The position numbers and the translations under genes are program-made. This document shows positions 42,229-51,857 of a DNA stretch of 64,000 bases, piece after piece. Where the stretch lies: positions 372,001 to 436,000 of the forward strand of contig NZ_JAPDHV010000001.1 in the NCBI RefSeq assembly GCF_025971925.1, in the 5' to 3' direction. Numbering within the stretch: the stretch's first letter is position 1; the number at the start of each line of letters is the position of its first letter. This DNA is from Chryseobacterium oryctis (GTDB lineage Bacteria; Bacteroidota; Bacteroidia; Flavobacteriales; Weeksellaceae). The notes below the pieces were generated by a model. The model was not told the origin of the DNA. It was given only the letters and a program-made list of their open reading frames with translations, and did no database searches.

Positions 42229-43281
42229 TTGCAAAAAGAATCCTTAAAATCAAAGAAAGGAATTTTATTAGTAAATCTTGGTTCGCCAAAGTCTACATCT
42301 GTACCGGATGTAAAAGAATATCTTGATGAGTTTCTTATGGATGAAAGAGTAATCGATTATCGTTGGATTTTTCGTGCACTTTTGGTTCGTGGAATAATAT
42401 TAAGAACAAGACCTCCAAAATCTGCAGAAGCATATAAAACTGTATGGACGGATGAAGGCTCTCCTTTGATTGCAATTACAGAAAAAATACAGAAAAAACT
42501 GCAAAAACTTGTGGATGTACCTGTTGAGATTGGAATGAGATATGCAGAACCCAGCATAGAAACAGGAATCCGAAAATTGGTAGAGCAAGGTATTTCGGAA
42601 ATAGTGCTTTTCCCACTGTACCCTCAATATGCAATGAGCACAACTGAAACTGTTATTGAAAAAGCAGAAGAAGTAAGAAAAGCCAAATTTCCGAACATAA
42701 AAATAAATTATGTACAACCTTTCTACAATAGAGATATCTACATCAATTGTTTGGCAGAAAGCATTAAGGAAAAATTACCTGAAAATTTTGATGCCCTTCA
42801 ATTCTCTTATCATGGAGTACCAGAAAGACATATTTATAAAACAGACCCTTCAAATACCTGCAAAATAGATGATTCGAACTGTATAAACAGCCAAGTTGAA
42901 TCTCATAATGCGCGTTGCTATAGACATCAATGTTTTAAAACTTCTGAGGCAGTTATTGAAAAACTGGGAATTCCTAAAGAAAAAGCTATTGTATCTTTTC
43001 AATCAAGACTAGGAAAAGATAAATGGATTGAACCTTATACCGATGAAACCCTAGAAACGATTCCTTCAAAAGGCGTTAAAAATCTGGCAATCGTTTGCCC
43101 AGCTTTCGTTTCAGATTGCTTAGAAACCTTAGAAGAAATTTCCGTTGAAGGTAAAGAAGAGTTTCTTCATGCAGGTGGAGAAAACTTCCACTACATTCCG
43201 TGCCTTAATGATGAAGACCGATGGATTGATGTGGTAAAAATATTATGCGAAGAACGATTGAATGATTTTTATCTCGTGTAA
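42229..43281 (+). CDS. hemH: Ferrochelatase, TTG start
   Basis: A 350-residue enzyme inserting Fe2+ into protoporphyrin IX. The conserved N-terminal strand GILLVNLGSPKS lies 12 residues after a TTG at 42229; the first ATG comes only after that motif, so the TTG start is required. Catalytic regions: FSYHGVPERH (His), the SFQSRLGKDKWIEPYTDE signature, and CPAFVSDCLETLEEI. It may share the Nfu transcript. A terminator follows at 43304. Confidence 0.95.
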   Translation: MQKESLKSKKGILLVNLGSPKSTSVPDVKEYLDEFLMDERVIDYRWIFRALLVRGIILRTRPPKSAEAYKTVWTDEGSPLIAITEKIQKKLQKLVDVPVEIGMRYAEPSIETGIRKLVEQGISEIVLFPLYPQYAMSTTETVIEKAEEVRKAKFPNIKINYVQPFYNRDIYINCLAESIKEKLPENFDALQFSYHGVPERHIYKTDPSNTCKIDDSNCINSQVESHNARCYRHQCFKTSEAVIEKLGIPKEKAIVSFQSRLGKDKWIEPYTDETLETIPSKGVKNLAIVCPAFVSDCLETLEEISVEGKEEFLHAGGENFHYIPCLNDEDRWIDVVKILCEERLNDFYLV

Positions 43282-43303
43282 TTTTATCTTTATATAAAAA
43301 CTG

Positions 43304-43335
43304 AAAAGGGTGCGAAATAAATTTCGCACCCTTTT
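43304..43335. terminator. Bidirectional terminator
   Basis: Perfect 15-base arms (AAAAGGGTGCGAAAT / ATTTCGCACCCTTTT) with a two-base loop between convergent hemH and the M4 peptidase gene. Confidence 0.85.
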
Positions 43336-43353
43336 CTTGAAATATATTAAAAT

Positions 43354-45315
43354 TTATTTTTTAATCAGATTTCCGGCTTTTTGTCCGTTTACAGTTACTA
43401 TATAAACTCCTGGAAGAATATTAGATGGTAATTTCACATCTATTTTATTTGCCCCATCTACAGTATTAACCTTTTCAGAAATTTCTTTTTTCCCGGTTAA
43501 GCTAATCAATTCAACTACGCCGCTTCCTTCTTTTCCATCAAACCCAACTGTAAATCTATCTGTTGCAGGATTTGGACTGATTGTATAAAGCGGTGTTTCA
43601 GCCACTGCAATCTTTCCTGCAGCAGAAGTTCCTCCACCAACACCTACTGCATTCCATGCATTGGTAACTTGTGTTACTTCATTACTTCCAGCTCCGTATA
43701 AGTCTGCAGCAGCCTGAAGTGAATAAGTTCTAGCGTTAGCATAATTAGAAGCAGAAGTAAGATAGTTTGTAAGTGTTCTGTAAGCAATAGCTCCTGCTTT
43801 ATCCAATCCTATTCCCGTAACATTATAAGCAAACCCTTTATCATTTGTTCCTGAACCTCCATTTACCAATAAGTAATACCAGAAATTAAGAACTCCAGAA
43901 TTAGTGTGAACCCCACAATAATCATTATATCCAGGTAGATTAGGATTTCCTTGAGGAGTACAAGTGCTGCTTGCATTTACCCAATAAGTTCCCATATAGG
44001 TATCTGGTTGACTATAAGCATTAGGATTTGACATATCCCTGATTACATAACTGAAATCTTCACCTAATTTCCAACTAGCTTGTGTAGGTCTTGCCCAAAA
44101 TTCAACACTATTTCCGAAAATATCAGAAAAACCTTCATTTAGTGCTCCAGATTCTCTCTGATATGCAAGATTGGCCGTTTTAGTAGTCAAACCATGAGTG
44201 ATTTCGTGACCACAAACATCTAATGCCGTTAATGGTTTATTTCCGTTTACAGAACTTCCATCTCCATACGTCATTCTGCTACCATCCCAAAATGCATTAA
44301 AATAGTTTGTAGAATAATGTACATATGATTTTATTGCAAAATTATTATTATCGATACTTTTTCGTCCAAACTTAGTATAATAATAATCTAAAGTTTTCTC
44401 AGCTCCCCAATGTGCATCAGTAGCATATTGATCTTTATTTGTATTTACATTATTCCAGATATTATCAGTATCAGTAAAATCAACAGCAGCTGAATAGTTA
44501 GTTCCTTTTTTCAAATTATAGGTTTCTACTGCCGTTCCACCGTTCCTACCCGTTTCTCTTAATCTATAACTTCCGTTATAAGAATCTGCTACAATAGATT
44601 GGTTTCCGCTATAAGCTGTTGTCGCAGTTCCCGGAGCATTTGTTTCATGAATCAACGCATCAGCTCCCAAAACTTCACCTGTTTTAGCATCCACAAAAAC
44701 ATATTGTCTACTTAAAGGTTTCTCAGCATAAATATCAAATTTATACGCCAATTTTAGGTCTGCCAACTTTTCTTCAGAAGGATCTGAATAATAAACCAGC
44801 TCTCCTTTAGGAGCAAAAGTAGCATTAGGATTATTAGATTCTCTTTTAATAAACTCTTCTTCTTCTTTATTTTGCCACTTATAAGAATCTGCCCCTACAA
44901 AAGCCAAAGCTCTATCTAGTGCTCCCTTTTCAGAAATACCACTAGTTTTTTCTAAAGCTGTAGGCTCTTTCAGAAACCACTTTCCTGTTTCTCCTACAAT
45001 TTTTCCAGCCTTTGTCTGTACGGCCATCATTCCATGTTCTACAGGAATTCCATTAATAGTTTGTTGAAACCTATACGTCTCAAACCCTAGCTCATCACGC
45101 TCTAAACCAAGCATTAAACCTTTCCCTTGTGAAATTCTTTTAGTTGTTTCATCAAACAAAACCGGATTTCCTTCAAACTTAGGACCATTTTTGTCGAATC
45201 TTATTAATTCAGCATGAAGTCCTTTTTTTCCAGAAACTAATTTTGATGGAATTTCTTGTCCAAAAACAAAGGCAGAAGCAGCAATACTAACTGCGAAGAT
45301 AAATCTTGTTTTCAT
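43354..45315 (-). CDS. M4 (thermolysin-like) metallopeptidase with T9SS sorting domain
   Basis: A 653-residue secreted zinc protease. Order: signal peptide (AASAFVFGQ), FTP/PepSY-type propeptide (about 25-220), catalytic domain with VCGHEITHGLT (zinc His and Glu) and the third ligand Glu in ALNEGFSDIFG, an active-site His near DYCGVHTNSGVLNFWYY, and a T9SS type A sorting domain (YTISPNPATDRFTVGF ... GVYIVTVNGQKAGNLIKK). It should be exported as a zymogen and released or attached to the surface. A promoter-like TACATTTG lies at 45349-45342. Confidence 0.96.
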   Translation of the reverse strand: MKTRFIFAVSIAASAFVFGQEIPSKLVSGKKGLHAELIRFDKNGPKFEGNPVLFDETTKRISQGKGLMLGLERDELGFETYRFQQTINGIPVEHGMMAVQTKAGKIVGETGKWFLKEPTALEKTSGISEKGALDRALAFVGADSYKWQNKEEEEFIKRESNNPNATFAPKGELVYYSDPSEEKLADLKLAYKFDIYAEKPLSRQYVFVDAKTGEVLGADALIHETNAPGTATTAYSGNQSIVADSYNGSYRLRETGRNGGTAVETYNLKKGTNYSAAVDFTDTDNIWNNVNTNKDQYATDAHWGAEKTLDYYYTKFGRKSIDNNNFAIKSYVHYSTNYFNAFWDGSRMTYGDGSSVNGNKPLTALDVCGHEITHGLTTKTANLAYQRESGALNEGFSDIFGNSVEFWARPTQASWKLGEDFSYVIRDMSNPNAYSQPDTYMGTYWVNASSTCTPQGNPNLPGYNDYCGVHTNSGVLNFWYYLLVNGGSGTNDKGFAYNVTGIGLDKAGAIAYRTLTNYLTSASNYANARTYSLQAAADLYGAGSNEVTQVTNAWNAVGVGGGTSAAGKIAVAETPLYTISPNPATDRFTVGFDGKEGSGVVELISLTGKKEISEKVNTVDGANKIDVKLPSNILPGVYIVTVNGQKAGNLIKK

Positions 45316-45341
45316 AAAAATATTTTGTTATGTTCTGTAAA

Positions 45342-45349
45342 CAAATGTA
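45342..45349 (-). promoter_or_regulatory. -7 element of the M4 peptidase gene
   Basis: TACATTTG on the minus strand, 26 bases before the ATG at 45315. Confidence 0.45.
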
Positions 45350-45562
45350 TATATATTTTCTTATCAAAAACACAACAAAACAACAAATTAACATTTAAAA
45401 ACAAAATAAAAACAGCATATACATAATGATTTCAATAAAGAATTATTAAAAAAAGTGAATTTAATTTATTTAATTTTAAAGTATATGAAAATTATAGACT
45501 ATTAATAATAATATAATTCACATTTTTTTGAATTTATTTTTTTATATGCACAACATAATAAT

Positions 45563-46774
45563 TTACCTTACAGGTGTTCTTAATTCACCATATCCTACCA
45601 AACCATCATAATTTCTTCCAAAAGGTGCATAATACATAAACGCTTGATACAGATTTTCTGTCTGCCAAAAATTCCCGTTTACTTCACCCAAGTTCATACT
45701 TCCATTAGCTTCTTTGGTAGCTAAAATATAATTGTAAAAACCTTGCTTCAAAAATATTTTAGCAACGTATCTTTTACTTTGATCATCATATTGCATCTGA
45801 TATTCTTTGCTAGGCTTAAAATCATTAAAACCACCTAAAACATAAATTTCTTTATCTACAGGATCAGATTCCAACGAAAAATATACCCAGGAATAGTCTG
45901 CCTCTCTTTCAGCATTTCTTTCAATTCCCAAATCATTTCTTCTGTAATACCAGGCTCCGTTTACATCCGGTTGATATTGATAATTGAGAGGAAAAGCCCA
46001 AACAGGATGAAGATAAGTATAATTTACCCCATCTTTTACCTCAACAGAATATACCATATCTGCTGCCATATTCATGTTTTTATTATCAAAATAATAGAAT
46101 TCGTTATTTCCTGGGAAAACAAGGTTCATTTGTTGAAAAAGAAGTTTATTTCCTAATGTTGAACTTGGTTTCAAATTATTAATTACCATATTCGGGTTAT
46201 TATTCTGCATCACATTTACTGTGATAGAATTTACATTAGAAGACAAATTATTACCTTTTGCAACCGCTTGAACCTCTACCCTTTGGTTTACATTGGGATT
46301 TCTAGCATCTGAAAACCTAGAAACATTTAAGGCTAATGTTACATTATCTTCCACTACATAGAACCTTCTTTTGAAAAGAGGTTTTTCGGCGGAATCTTTA
46401 TAAACAATCAATTCAAAATTCCCTGAAATTTTCGGCTGCATCTTATCATTAGGAAAAGTCAACTTATAATGTGTATAAGGCTGTAAAGTATTGAAGGAGT
46501 ATTCAAATCTATCCAACAAACCATTCAAACTTCCATTGGCAAACTCTGTAAAAAAAAGATTGTCATCCTGCCAATTTCTATTATAGTGCTTCAATGTATA
46601 TCTGTATATCTCACTAGAATTACTAAGATCATCGAAGCTTAATACCAATTGCTGATTAAAATTAATCACTGGTGTTTCATCATTCGTCTGAGGATTGAAG
46701 AGTTGTATACTTTGGATTTTTTGACCCAAAACCAAACCACTTAAAGACAGTAAAAATAATTGCAAAGTTTTCAT
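45563..46774 (-). CDS. Type IX secretion system plug protein (former DUF5103)
   Basis: About 403 residues from the ATG at 46774 (an ATG at 46792 adds MAIFVL). A signal peptide ends at LVLGQ. The body is the all-beta T9SS plug architecture: IQSIQLFNPQTNDETPVINF at the start, RYTLKHYNRNWQDDNLFFTE, RFYVVEDNVTLALNVSRFSD, and an FNDFKPSKEYQMQYDD carbohydrate-module-like part. In Flavobacterium the plug closes one route of the SprA translocon from the periplasmic side. It is adjacent to a T9SS cargo protease, which fits. Confidence 0.87.
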   Translation of the reverse strand: MKTLQLFLLSLSGLVLGQKIQSIQLFNPQTNDETPVINFNQQLVLSFDDLSNSSEIYRYTLKHYNRNWQDDNLFFTEFANGSLNGLLDRFEYSFNTLQPYTHYKLTFPNDKMQPKISGNFELIVYKDSAEKPLFKRRFYVVEDNVTLALNVSRFSDARNPNVNQRVEVQAVAKGNNLSSNVNSITVNVMQNNNPNMVINNLKPSSTLGNKLLFQQMNLVFPGNNEFYYFDNKNMNMAADMVYSVEVKDGVNYTYLHPVWAFPLNYQYQPDVNGAWYYRRNDLGIERNAEREADYSWVYFSLESDPVDKEIYVLGGFNDFKPSKEYQMQYDDQSKRYVAKIFLKQGFYNYILATKEANGSMNLGEVNGNFWQTENLYQAFMYYAPFGRNYDGLVGYGELRTPVR

Positions 46775-46818
46775 TAATACGAAGATAGCCAAAAAACATC
46801 ATTTTCTTAATAATATCG

Positions 46819-46826
46819 TATTTTTG
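46819..46826 (+). promoter_or_regulatory. -7 element of the MBL hydrolase gene
   Basis: TATTTTTG, 19 bases before the ATG at 46846. Confidence 0.45.
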
Positions 46827-46845
46827 ATAAAAAAATATTCAGATT

Positions 46846-47484
46846 ATGCTTCAGATTCAAGGTTTCGTATTCAATTTTGCAAGCGAAAACACTTATATAC
46901 TTTATAATGAAAACAAAAATGCATGGCTTATCGACCCAGGAAACATGAATGAACAAGAAACTCAGGCAATTGATAATTTTATCACAGAAAAAGAGTTGAA
47001 GATTCAGAAAATCCTTTTAACTCATGCTCATATTGATCATGTTCTGGGGTTACAATGGGCTTTTGATAAATTTAAAGTACCTGTAAATATGCATAAGGAA
47101 GACAAAGAGGTTTTGGATATGCTTCAGGCAAGTGGCGTAAGATTCGGTTTTAAAGTTGATCCTGTAAATGTAGAGATTGAATACATCAATGAAGGAGATG
47201 AGCTTAATTTAGATGGGGAAAAATTTAAAATTTATCACGTTCCTGGACATTCTCCAGGGAGTGTTGTATATCATAATGAACAACAAAAATTCATGATTTC
47301 TGGTGATGTTTTATTTGAAGGAAGCATTGGAAGAACCGACCTTTACAAAGGCAATTATGAACAGTTAATTGATGGAATTAGAACAAAACTTTTTGTATTA
47401 GATGATGAAACACAAGTTTTCTCGGGACATGGAAACCCTACAACCATTGGTTTTGAAAAACAATACAATCCGTTCTTTAAATAA
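46846..47484 (+). CDS. MBL-fold metallo-hydrolase, glyoxalase II-like
   Basis: A 212-residue metallo-beta-lactamase-fold enzyme with the metal motif LTHAHIDHVLG, then HVPGHSPGSVVYH, MISGDVLFEGSIGRTDLYKG and FSGHGNPTTIGFEKQYNPFF. The short form resembles YcbL/GloB-type thioester hydrolases, which act on S-lactoylglutathione-like compounds. The real substrate is unknown, and this phylum often lacks glutathione. No signal peptide. Confidence 0.93.
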   Translation: MLQIQGFVFNFASENTYILYNENKNAWLIDPGNMNEQETQAIDNFITEKELKIQKILLTHAHIDHVLGLQWAFDKFKVPVNMHKEDKEVLDMLQASGVRFGFKVDPVNVEIEYINEGDELNLDGEKFKIYHVPGHSPGSVVYHNEQQKFMISGDVLFEGSIGRTDLYKGNYEQLIDGIRTKLFVLDDETQVFSGHGNPTTIGFEKQYNPFFK

Positions 47485-47597
47485 TATGAGTATAGCTTTT
47501 TAATTATAATTTATTGATTTTTCTTGCAGGAAACATCTCAGTTTTGTCTCAATTTCATATGTGAAATGAGTAATTTATTTATGAATTTTAAAATGAA

Positions 47598-47743
47598 CGC
47601 AAAGATTTTTACTATCAATGTGTTTTATTTTAAGAGAATAAAGATTCGGGCAAATAAATTTGCCTGATAAAGCGCTTGCTTAGCCGCCTTCGGCGGCACT
47701 CTTTGCTTTCTTAAATAATATTCTAAACAATTAAATCTTTGCG
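47598..47743. repeat. MITE/REP-like element with 11-base terminal inverted repeats
   Basis: CGCAAAGATTT (47598-47608) is exactly complementary to AAATCTTTGCG (47733-47743). Inside are two compact hairpins: GGCAAAT AA ATTTGCC near 47649-47664 and the GC-rich GCCGCCTTCGGCGGC near 47684-47698. The GC-rich core stands out from the AT-rich surroundings. The unit has no ORF, so it is a non-autonomous element or structured repeat. Confidence 0.55.
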
Positions 47744-47856
47744 ATTATTCTATAGCAGTTCAATAGTAAATATTGATATTATAACATTTATTATCAAGTA
47801 TTTATATATTTTTATTATTGCTTTCTTATACCTAATTCAGATTAAAAAAAATAAAC

Positions 47857-47886
47857 AAAACCGCATCATTTGTATGAAGCGGTTTT
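47857..47886 (-). terminator. Terminator of the trehalose operon
   Basis: Arms AAAACCGC / GCGGTTTT with an inner TCAT/ATGA pairing. On the minus strand a long T-rich run follows. It is 22 bases past the TonB receptor stop. Confidence 0.8.
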
Positions 47887-47907
47887 TGTTTTTTGGAAAG
47901 TATCAGT

Positions 47908-50349
47908 TTAAAAATCTAAAGTAATAGACGCTCTTGCCGCTGCTCCCATAATAGGTCTTGCCATAATAATACCTTCACCAGATGGCGAACCTGCTCTTGG
48001 GTCTCCTTCTGTAATACCAATTGTATTGAAGATATTGGTTCCGTCAACTGCAAATCGTATTTTTCCTAATTGATAAGACATTCCCGCTCCTACTTCTGTA
48101 AAAGAAGGTAATGTTTGTACATTCATTTCATCTTGGAAACGTTTTCCATAATAATTCATACTTACATAAGCTCTCCAAGATTTTGTGATATTCACTGCTG
48201 GAGAAATATTAAAGTAGAATTTCGGCATTCTTCTTACAGTATTTCCTTCTAAAAGACTTCCTGCCTCCAAGTTTTTATATTTTGGATTCTGAATTGTTCC
48301 GTTGAAAGTAACTTCTAATACATTATTAAACAATCTTGCAAAACCTTCTATCTCAACTCCATAATTTTGAGTATTTGCGAATGTATTTTCTGAAGTTCCG
48401 TCTGAGAAAATATCTGTAAATGAAAGGTTTTTCAATGTAGAATAGAAAGGAATCACCGCAACATCAAAATTACGAGAGTAATATTTGTATCCAACTTCTA
48501 ACTGATTGGTTGTTACAGACTCTAAAGGCTGAGTTTGATTTGATGATGAGAAATAATTGTAATACGCTTCTTCATTTGGAGATCTGAATCCGTGAGAGAA
48601 ACGAGCATAAACAGCATTTTCTCTATTAATTTTATAATTTGTTGCTAAAGTATAAGATACCTTATCGATATTATAGTTCCAATAAGTATATTTTCCACCT
48701 AAAACACTCATATTATCATCAGCTGTGGTCGTTGCAAAACTATGTGTTCCATCAGTTGTTAATCCTGAATTATTCAGATTGGCATTGGTTGTATTGGCAA
48801 AATTTCCTTTATAAAAATCGTGACTGTAACGAATTCCTCCATTGAAACTCAATGCATCTGTAACGTTATAATCTAAGTTTACATATAAATCATTTAAACT
48901 TCCTTGTGTTTGGGTATCTCTTTGTAAGAAAGTCATATCCATCACACCATTGTACGTCTTAGAATAACCTATATCGGTTGGATCTAAATCAGGATTTACC
49001 AAATTCAAAAGTTCTGGTCTGTCTGTTGCTGTTGCCAAGATATTGCTCCAGTTCCAGTATTGATGAGATTTCCAATTAGATTTATAGAAACCAGCTGTAA
49101 CATTTCCTTTATCGAATTTATAACTGAATTGTAAATCGTTTACAAAATTATTCATCTGTTTATCAATTGCCCAGAATCCTAATTTTTGAACATAAGCTGG
49201 ATTTACCACCGCTCCATTACTTACTAGTGAATATTGATAATTACTCATTCCCAATCCTCCATCTTTAACAGCATCCGTAGCCCATTCTGCTGCATTTTTA
49301 GGACCTCCTGCAGGGAAAATGCCAGTGTAATTCATATTAATATCCGTATATCTCGTTTTATTGATTACACTGATATTACTTCCTAAATCATATTTAAACT
49401 CTGCTCCTAAAACATCTACTTTAGGATGAATTCCATCTTCTAAATTTCTGCTGAAAAATCCTCCTCCAGCTTGAGGAATATTCAACTGGCTAATTCCTCT
49501 ATAGCTGTATGTTCCGTAATTAGGGTCAAAACCTTGGAAACCTTTCAGCTTGTCTCCATCTTGTAACAAAGGAATTGGTAAAAAGAACGTATTTCTATCG
49601 TCTAGTTTTTTATAATATACTTTTGCATATCCTTTATCGAAACCATATTTTAAATTCATACGGATTTGTCCTCCATTATTAGCTTTAAAACCTGTTTTTC
49701 TAATTCCGTCATCTGTTCTATAAAAACCTCCTACATTGAAAAATAATTTATCCTGAACCAAAGCTCCTCCTACATTAAGGTCGGCTCTCATCAGTCCATA
49801 AGTACTTGTTTCTAATTTTGCTGTCCCTTTAAAATCGTTACCTCCTTCTTTTGTAATAAAGTTAATAAGACCTCCGGGAGAGTTTGTAGCATAGATAGAA
49901 CCAGAGCCTCCTCTTAAGGCTTCTAATCTGCTCACTGAATTATCTACACGGAAAAAATTATCCGCATTGGCAAACTGTAAAGCTCCATCTTCAAAAACTG
50001 GCAATCCATCTTCCTGAACCTGTACAAATTCATAAGCTCCCGCAGAAGGAATACCTCTTGCAAAAAGGTTATTCCCTACTTCTCCACCAGAAGTTTCAAC
50101 GGCAAAGCCCGGAACTCTTTGTAATAGTGCAGCTGCACTTATCGGGTTTTGTTTCTGAATTTCTTTAGCACTGAACGTAGAAATCGCTGTACTAGATTCT
50201 ATTTTCTTTTTCGGGTTTGAATTTCCCGTAATAACAACCTGCTCAATTGATGCCGACCTTGTGGAATCCTGTGGAGTTTCCTGAGCATACGCATTATTAA
50301 AATAAAGCGTAGCCACACCGGCCATTAGGAATATTGTTCTTTTTTTCAT
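47908..50349 (-). CDS. TonB-dependent receptor, probable trehalose importer
   Basis: An 813-residue outer-membrane receptor without the carboxypeptidase-like N-domain. A signal peptide (YFNNAYAQ) is followed by a plug (about 30-165; SIEQVVITGNSN, AAALLQRVPGFAVET, RLEALRGGSGSIYATNSPGG) and a barrel ending ARASITLDF. It is last in an operon after an MFS permease and trehalase (25-base gap). The context suggests uptake of trehalose or an oligosaccharide that releases it. No SusD-like gene is present, so it must bind substrate alone. Confidence 0.85.
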   Translation of the reverse strand: MKKRTIFLMAGVATLYFNNAYAQETPQDSTRSASIEQVVITGNSNPKKKIESSTAISTFSAKEIQKQNPISAAALLQRVPGFAVETSGGEVGNNLFARGIPSAGAYEFVQVQEDGLPVFEDGALQFANADNFFRVDNSVSRLEALRGGSGSIYATNSPGGLINFITKEGGNDFKGTAKLETSTYGLMRADLNVGGALVQDKLFFNVGGFYRTDDGIRKTGFKANNGGQIRMNLKYGFDKGYAKVYYKKLDDRNTFFLPIPLLQDGDKLKGFQGFDPNYGTYSYRGISQLNIPQAGGGFFSRNLEDGIHPKVDVLGAEFKYDLGSNISVINKTRYTDINMNYTGIFPAGGPKNAAEWATDAVKDGGLGMSNYQYSLVSNGAVVNPAYVQKLGFWAIDKQMNNFVNDLQFSYKFDKGNVTAGFYKSNWKSHQYWNWSNILATATDRPELLNLVNPDLDPTDIGYSKTYNGVMDMTFLQRDTQTQGSLNDLYVNLDYNVTDALSFNGGIRYSHDFYKGNFANTTNANLNNSGLTTDGTHSFATTTADDNMSVLGGKYTYWNYNIDKVSYTLATNYKINRENAVYARFSHGFRSPNEEAYYNYFSSSNQTQPLESVTTNQLEVGYKYYSRNFDVAVIPFYSTLKNLSFTDIFSDGTSENTFANTQNYGVEIEGFARLFNNVLEVTFNGTIQNPKYKNLEAGSLLEGNTVRRMPKFYFNISPAVNITKSWRAYVSMNYYGKRFQDEMNVQTLPSFTEVGAGMSYQLGKIRFAVDGTNIFNTIGITEGDPRAGSPSGEGIIMARPIMGAAARASITLDF

Positions 50350-50374
50350 AGTGATATGAATTTATATAGTTAGT

Positions 50375-51856
50375 TTAAATATTTTTCAGTTTGAGATATA
50401 CTCCGTTTGTCCATCCGAAACCATCCTGATTCGGATATTCTCCTCCTCCTGCAATGGTTTCTTTATCAAAAGCATTATATTTTTCCATCAGTTTTCCTGT
50501 ATTATTGTAAACCCTTTCTACATTTGAACACCAATTATTCCTGATTTTTTCAGCCAAATCATCAAATCCGTAATTTTTCATTGATTTATAACCTATCCAT
50601 TGATAAGGAGCCCAAGCATTTGGAAAATCCCACTGCTGTCCTGTTCTTTGGGTAGTTGTCACCAATCCTCCTTGATATAAAAATTTTTCAGCGATGTGCT
50701 TAGCAACAGATTCAGCTTGTTTTTCATTTGCCAACTCCAGGAATAAAGGATAAAGAGCAGCAATATGTTCAGACGATGTTTGTGTGTGTTTTTTTAAGTG
50801 ATAGTCCTTATAAGTTTGAACGTTTTTGTCCCAAAAATATTTCTCTATCATTTGTCTTCGAGTTGCTGCTCTTTCAACGAAATAATTTTTATTTATTTCT
50901 AAATTTTGAAGTTCTGAAGATTTAGCTAATGTTTTTTCCAAATTCCATAAAAGGCAATTCAAATCTACTTCTGCTAAATTCAGAGTTTCAATTGTTTGTA
51001 TATTTTCTCTGTCTGCAAACCATCTGCTGGAAAAATCCCAACCAGATTCACAGGCACTTCTTATATTTCTGTAAAATTCTTCTCCCAAAGCATTTTCACT
51101 ATCTTCAATATCAATCAAATAGCTTTCGGGACGAGGTGTGTTTTCAGAATCGTAATATCTGTTTAGAATGTCTCCATCTTTGGTTTTCACAACTCTTTTT
51201 ATGCTTTCTCCGTTCTTCAGTTCTTTCTCTCCATCCATCCAAAAAGCGTATTCTTTTTCTAAAGCACTGTGATATTTGATGTAAATACTTTCATCTTTTG
51301 TCGTTTCAAAAAGCAAGTCTAGCATCAAAGAAAAATATGGCGGTTGCGAACGACTCAGAAAGTGAGTTCTGCTTGCATTGGGAACAAATCCAACATTTTG
51401 GATCAAATAAGAACAGTTTTCAATAATATTTTCCATCATTTCTACACGTCCCGAAACCTGTAATCCGAGCATGATGAAATAGCTATCCCAATAAAAAAAT
51501 TCGTTGAAACGACCTCCCGGAACTATATATGGCTTTGGAAGTTTTAATAAAGTTCCTTTTTCTTCGTAAGCAGTTCTTGTAAGTTCATCCCAAAGTTTTT
51601 CAATATGCTCATCAATAGGCAACTTATATTCTCTCTCAATTGATATTTTGGCTCCTAAAAAATCAAAATTTTCAAGAATAAAATCTTTTAAGTCAAAACT
51701 TTCCTTCTGTTTTTCACTTTCATATTTCTCATTAATTGCTGAAATCGAAAATAATGGAACAGCATCCGTCATCATCTTTTGGTCATCAAAAATCTGAGAC
51801 CTTTGCACATCATCAAAAAGTGACTGAATTTCATTGATGTAAAGCTGATTCTTCAT
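50375..51856 (-). CDS. treF: GH37 trehalase, cytoplasmic type
   Basis: A 493-residue alpha,alpha-trehalase that splits trehalose to two glucose. Both family signatures are visible: PGGRFNEFFYWDSYF and QWDFPNAWAP. Further GH37 features are VGFVPNASRTHFLSRSQPP and the C-terminal AGGGEYPNQDGFGWTNGVYL. There is no signal peptide, so it acts in the cytoplasm, as TreF does. It starts one base after the MFS stop (51858), so translation is coupled. Confidence 0.95.
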   Translation of the reverse strand: MKNQLYINEIQSLFDDVQRSQIFDDQKMMTDAVPLFSISAINEKYESEKQKESFDLKDFILENFDFLGAKISIEREYKLPIDEHIEKLWDELTRTAYEEKGTLLKLPKPYIVPGGRFNEFFYWDSYFIMLGLQVSGRVEMMENIIENCSYLIQNVGFVPNASRTHFLSRSQPPYFSLMLDLLFETTKDESIYIKYHSALEKEYAFWMDGEKELKNGESIKRVVKTKDGDILNRYYDSENTPRPESYLIDIEDSENALGEEFYRNIRSACESGWDFSSRWFADRENIQTIETLNLAEVDLNCLLWNLEKTLAKSSELQNLEINKNYFVERAATRRQMIEKYFWDKNVQTYKDYHLKKHTQTSSEHIAALYPLFLELANEKQAESVAKHIAEKFLYQGGLVTTTQRTGQQWDFPNAWAPYQWIGYKSMKNYGFDDLAEKIRNNWCSNVERVYNNTGKLMEKYNAFDKETIAGGGEYPNQDGFGWTNGVYLKLKNI

Positions 51857-51857
51857 T

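Larger units (their letters stand above)
47485..47907. other. Intergenic region 47485-47907
   Basis: This 423-base spacer between convergent genes contains the inverted-repeat-bounded element at 47598-47743 and the terminator at 47857-47886. An open frame of 61 codons near 47739 is AT-rich, hydrophobic and unrelated to anything known, and I do not call it a gene. The remainder shows no feature. Confidence 0.5.

Noticed and set aside
47739..47924. 61-codon open frame in the spacer before the trehalose operon terminator
   Set aside because: Very AT-rich, crosses a terminator hairpin, no start signals and no recognisable protein.
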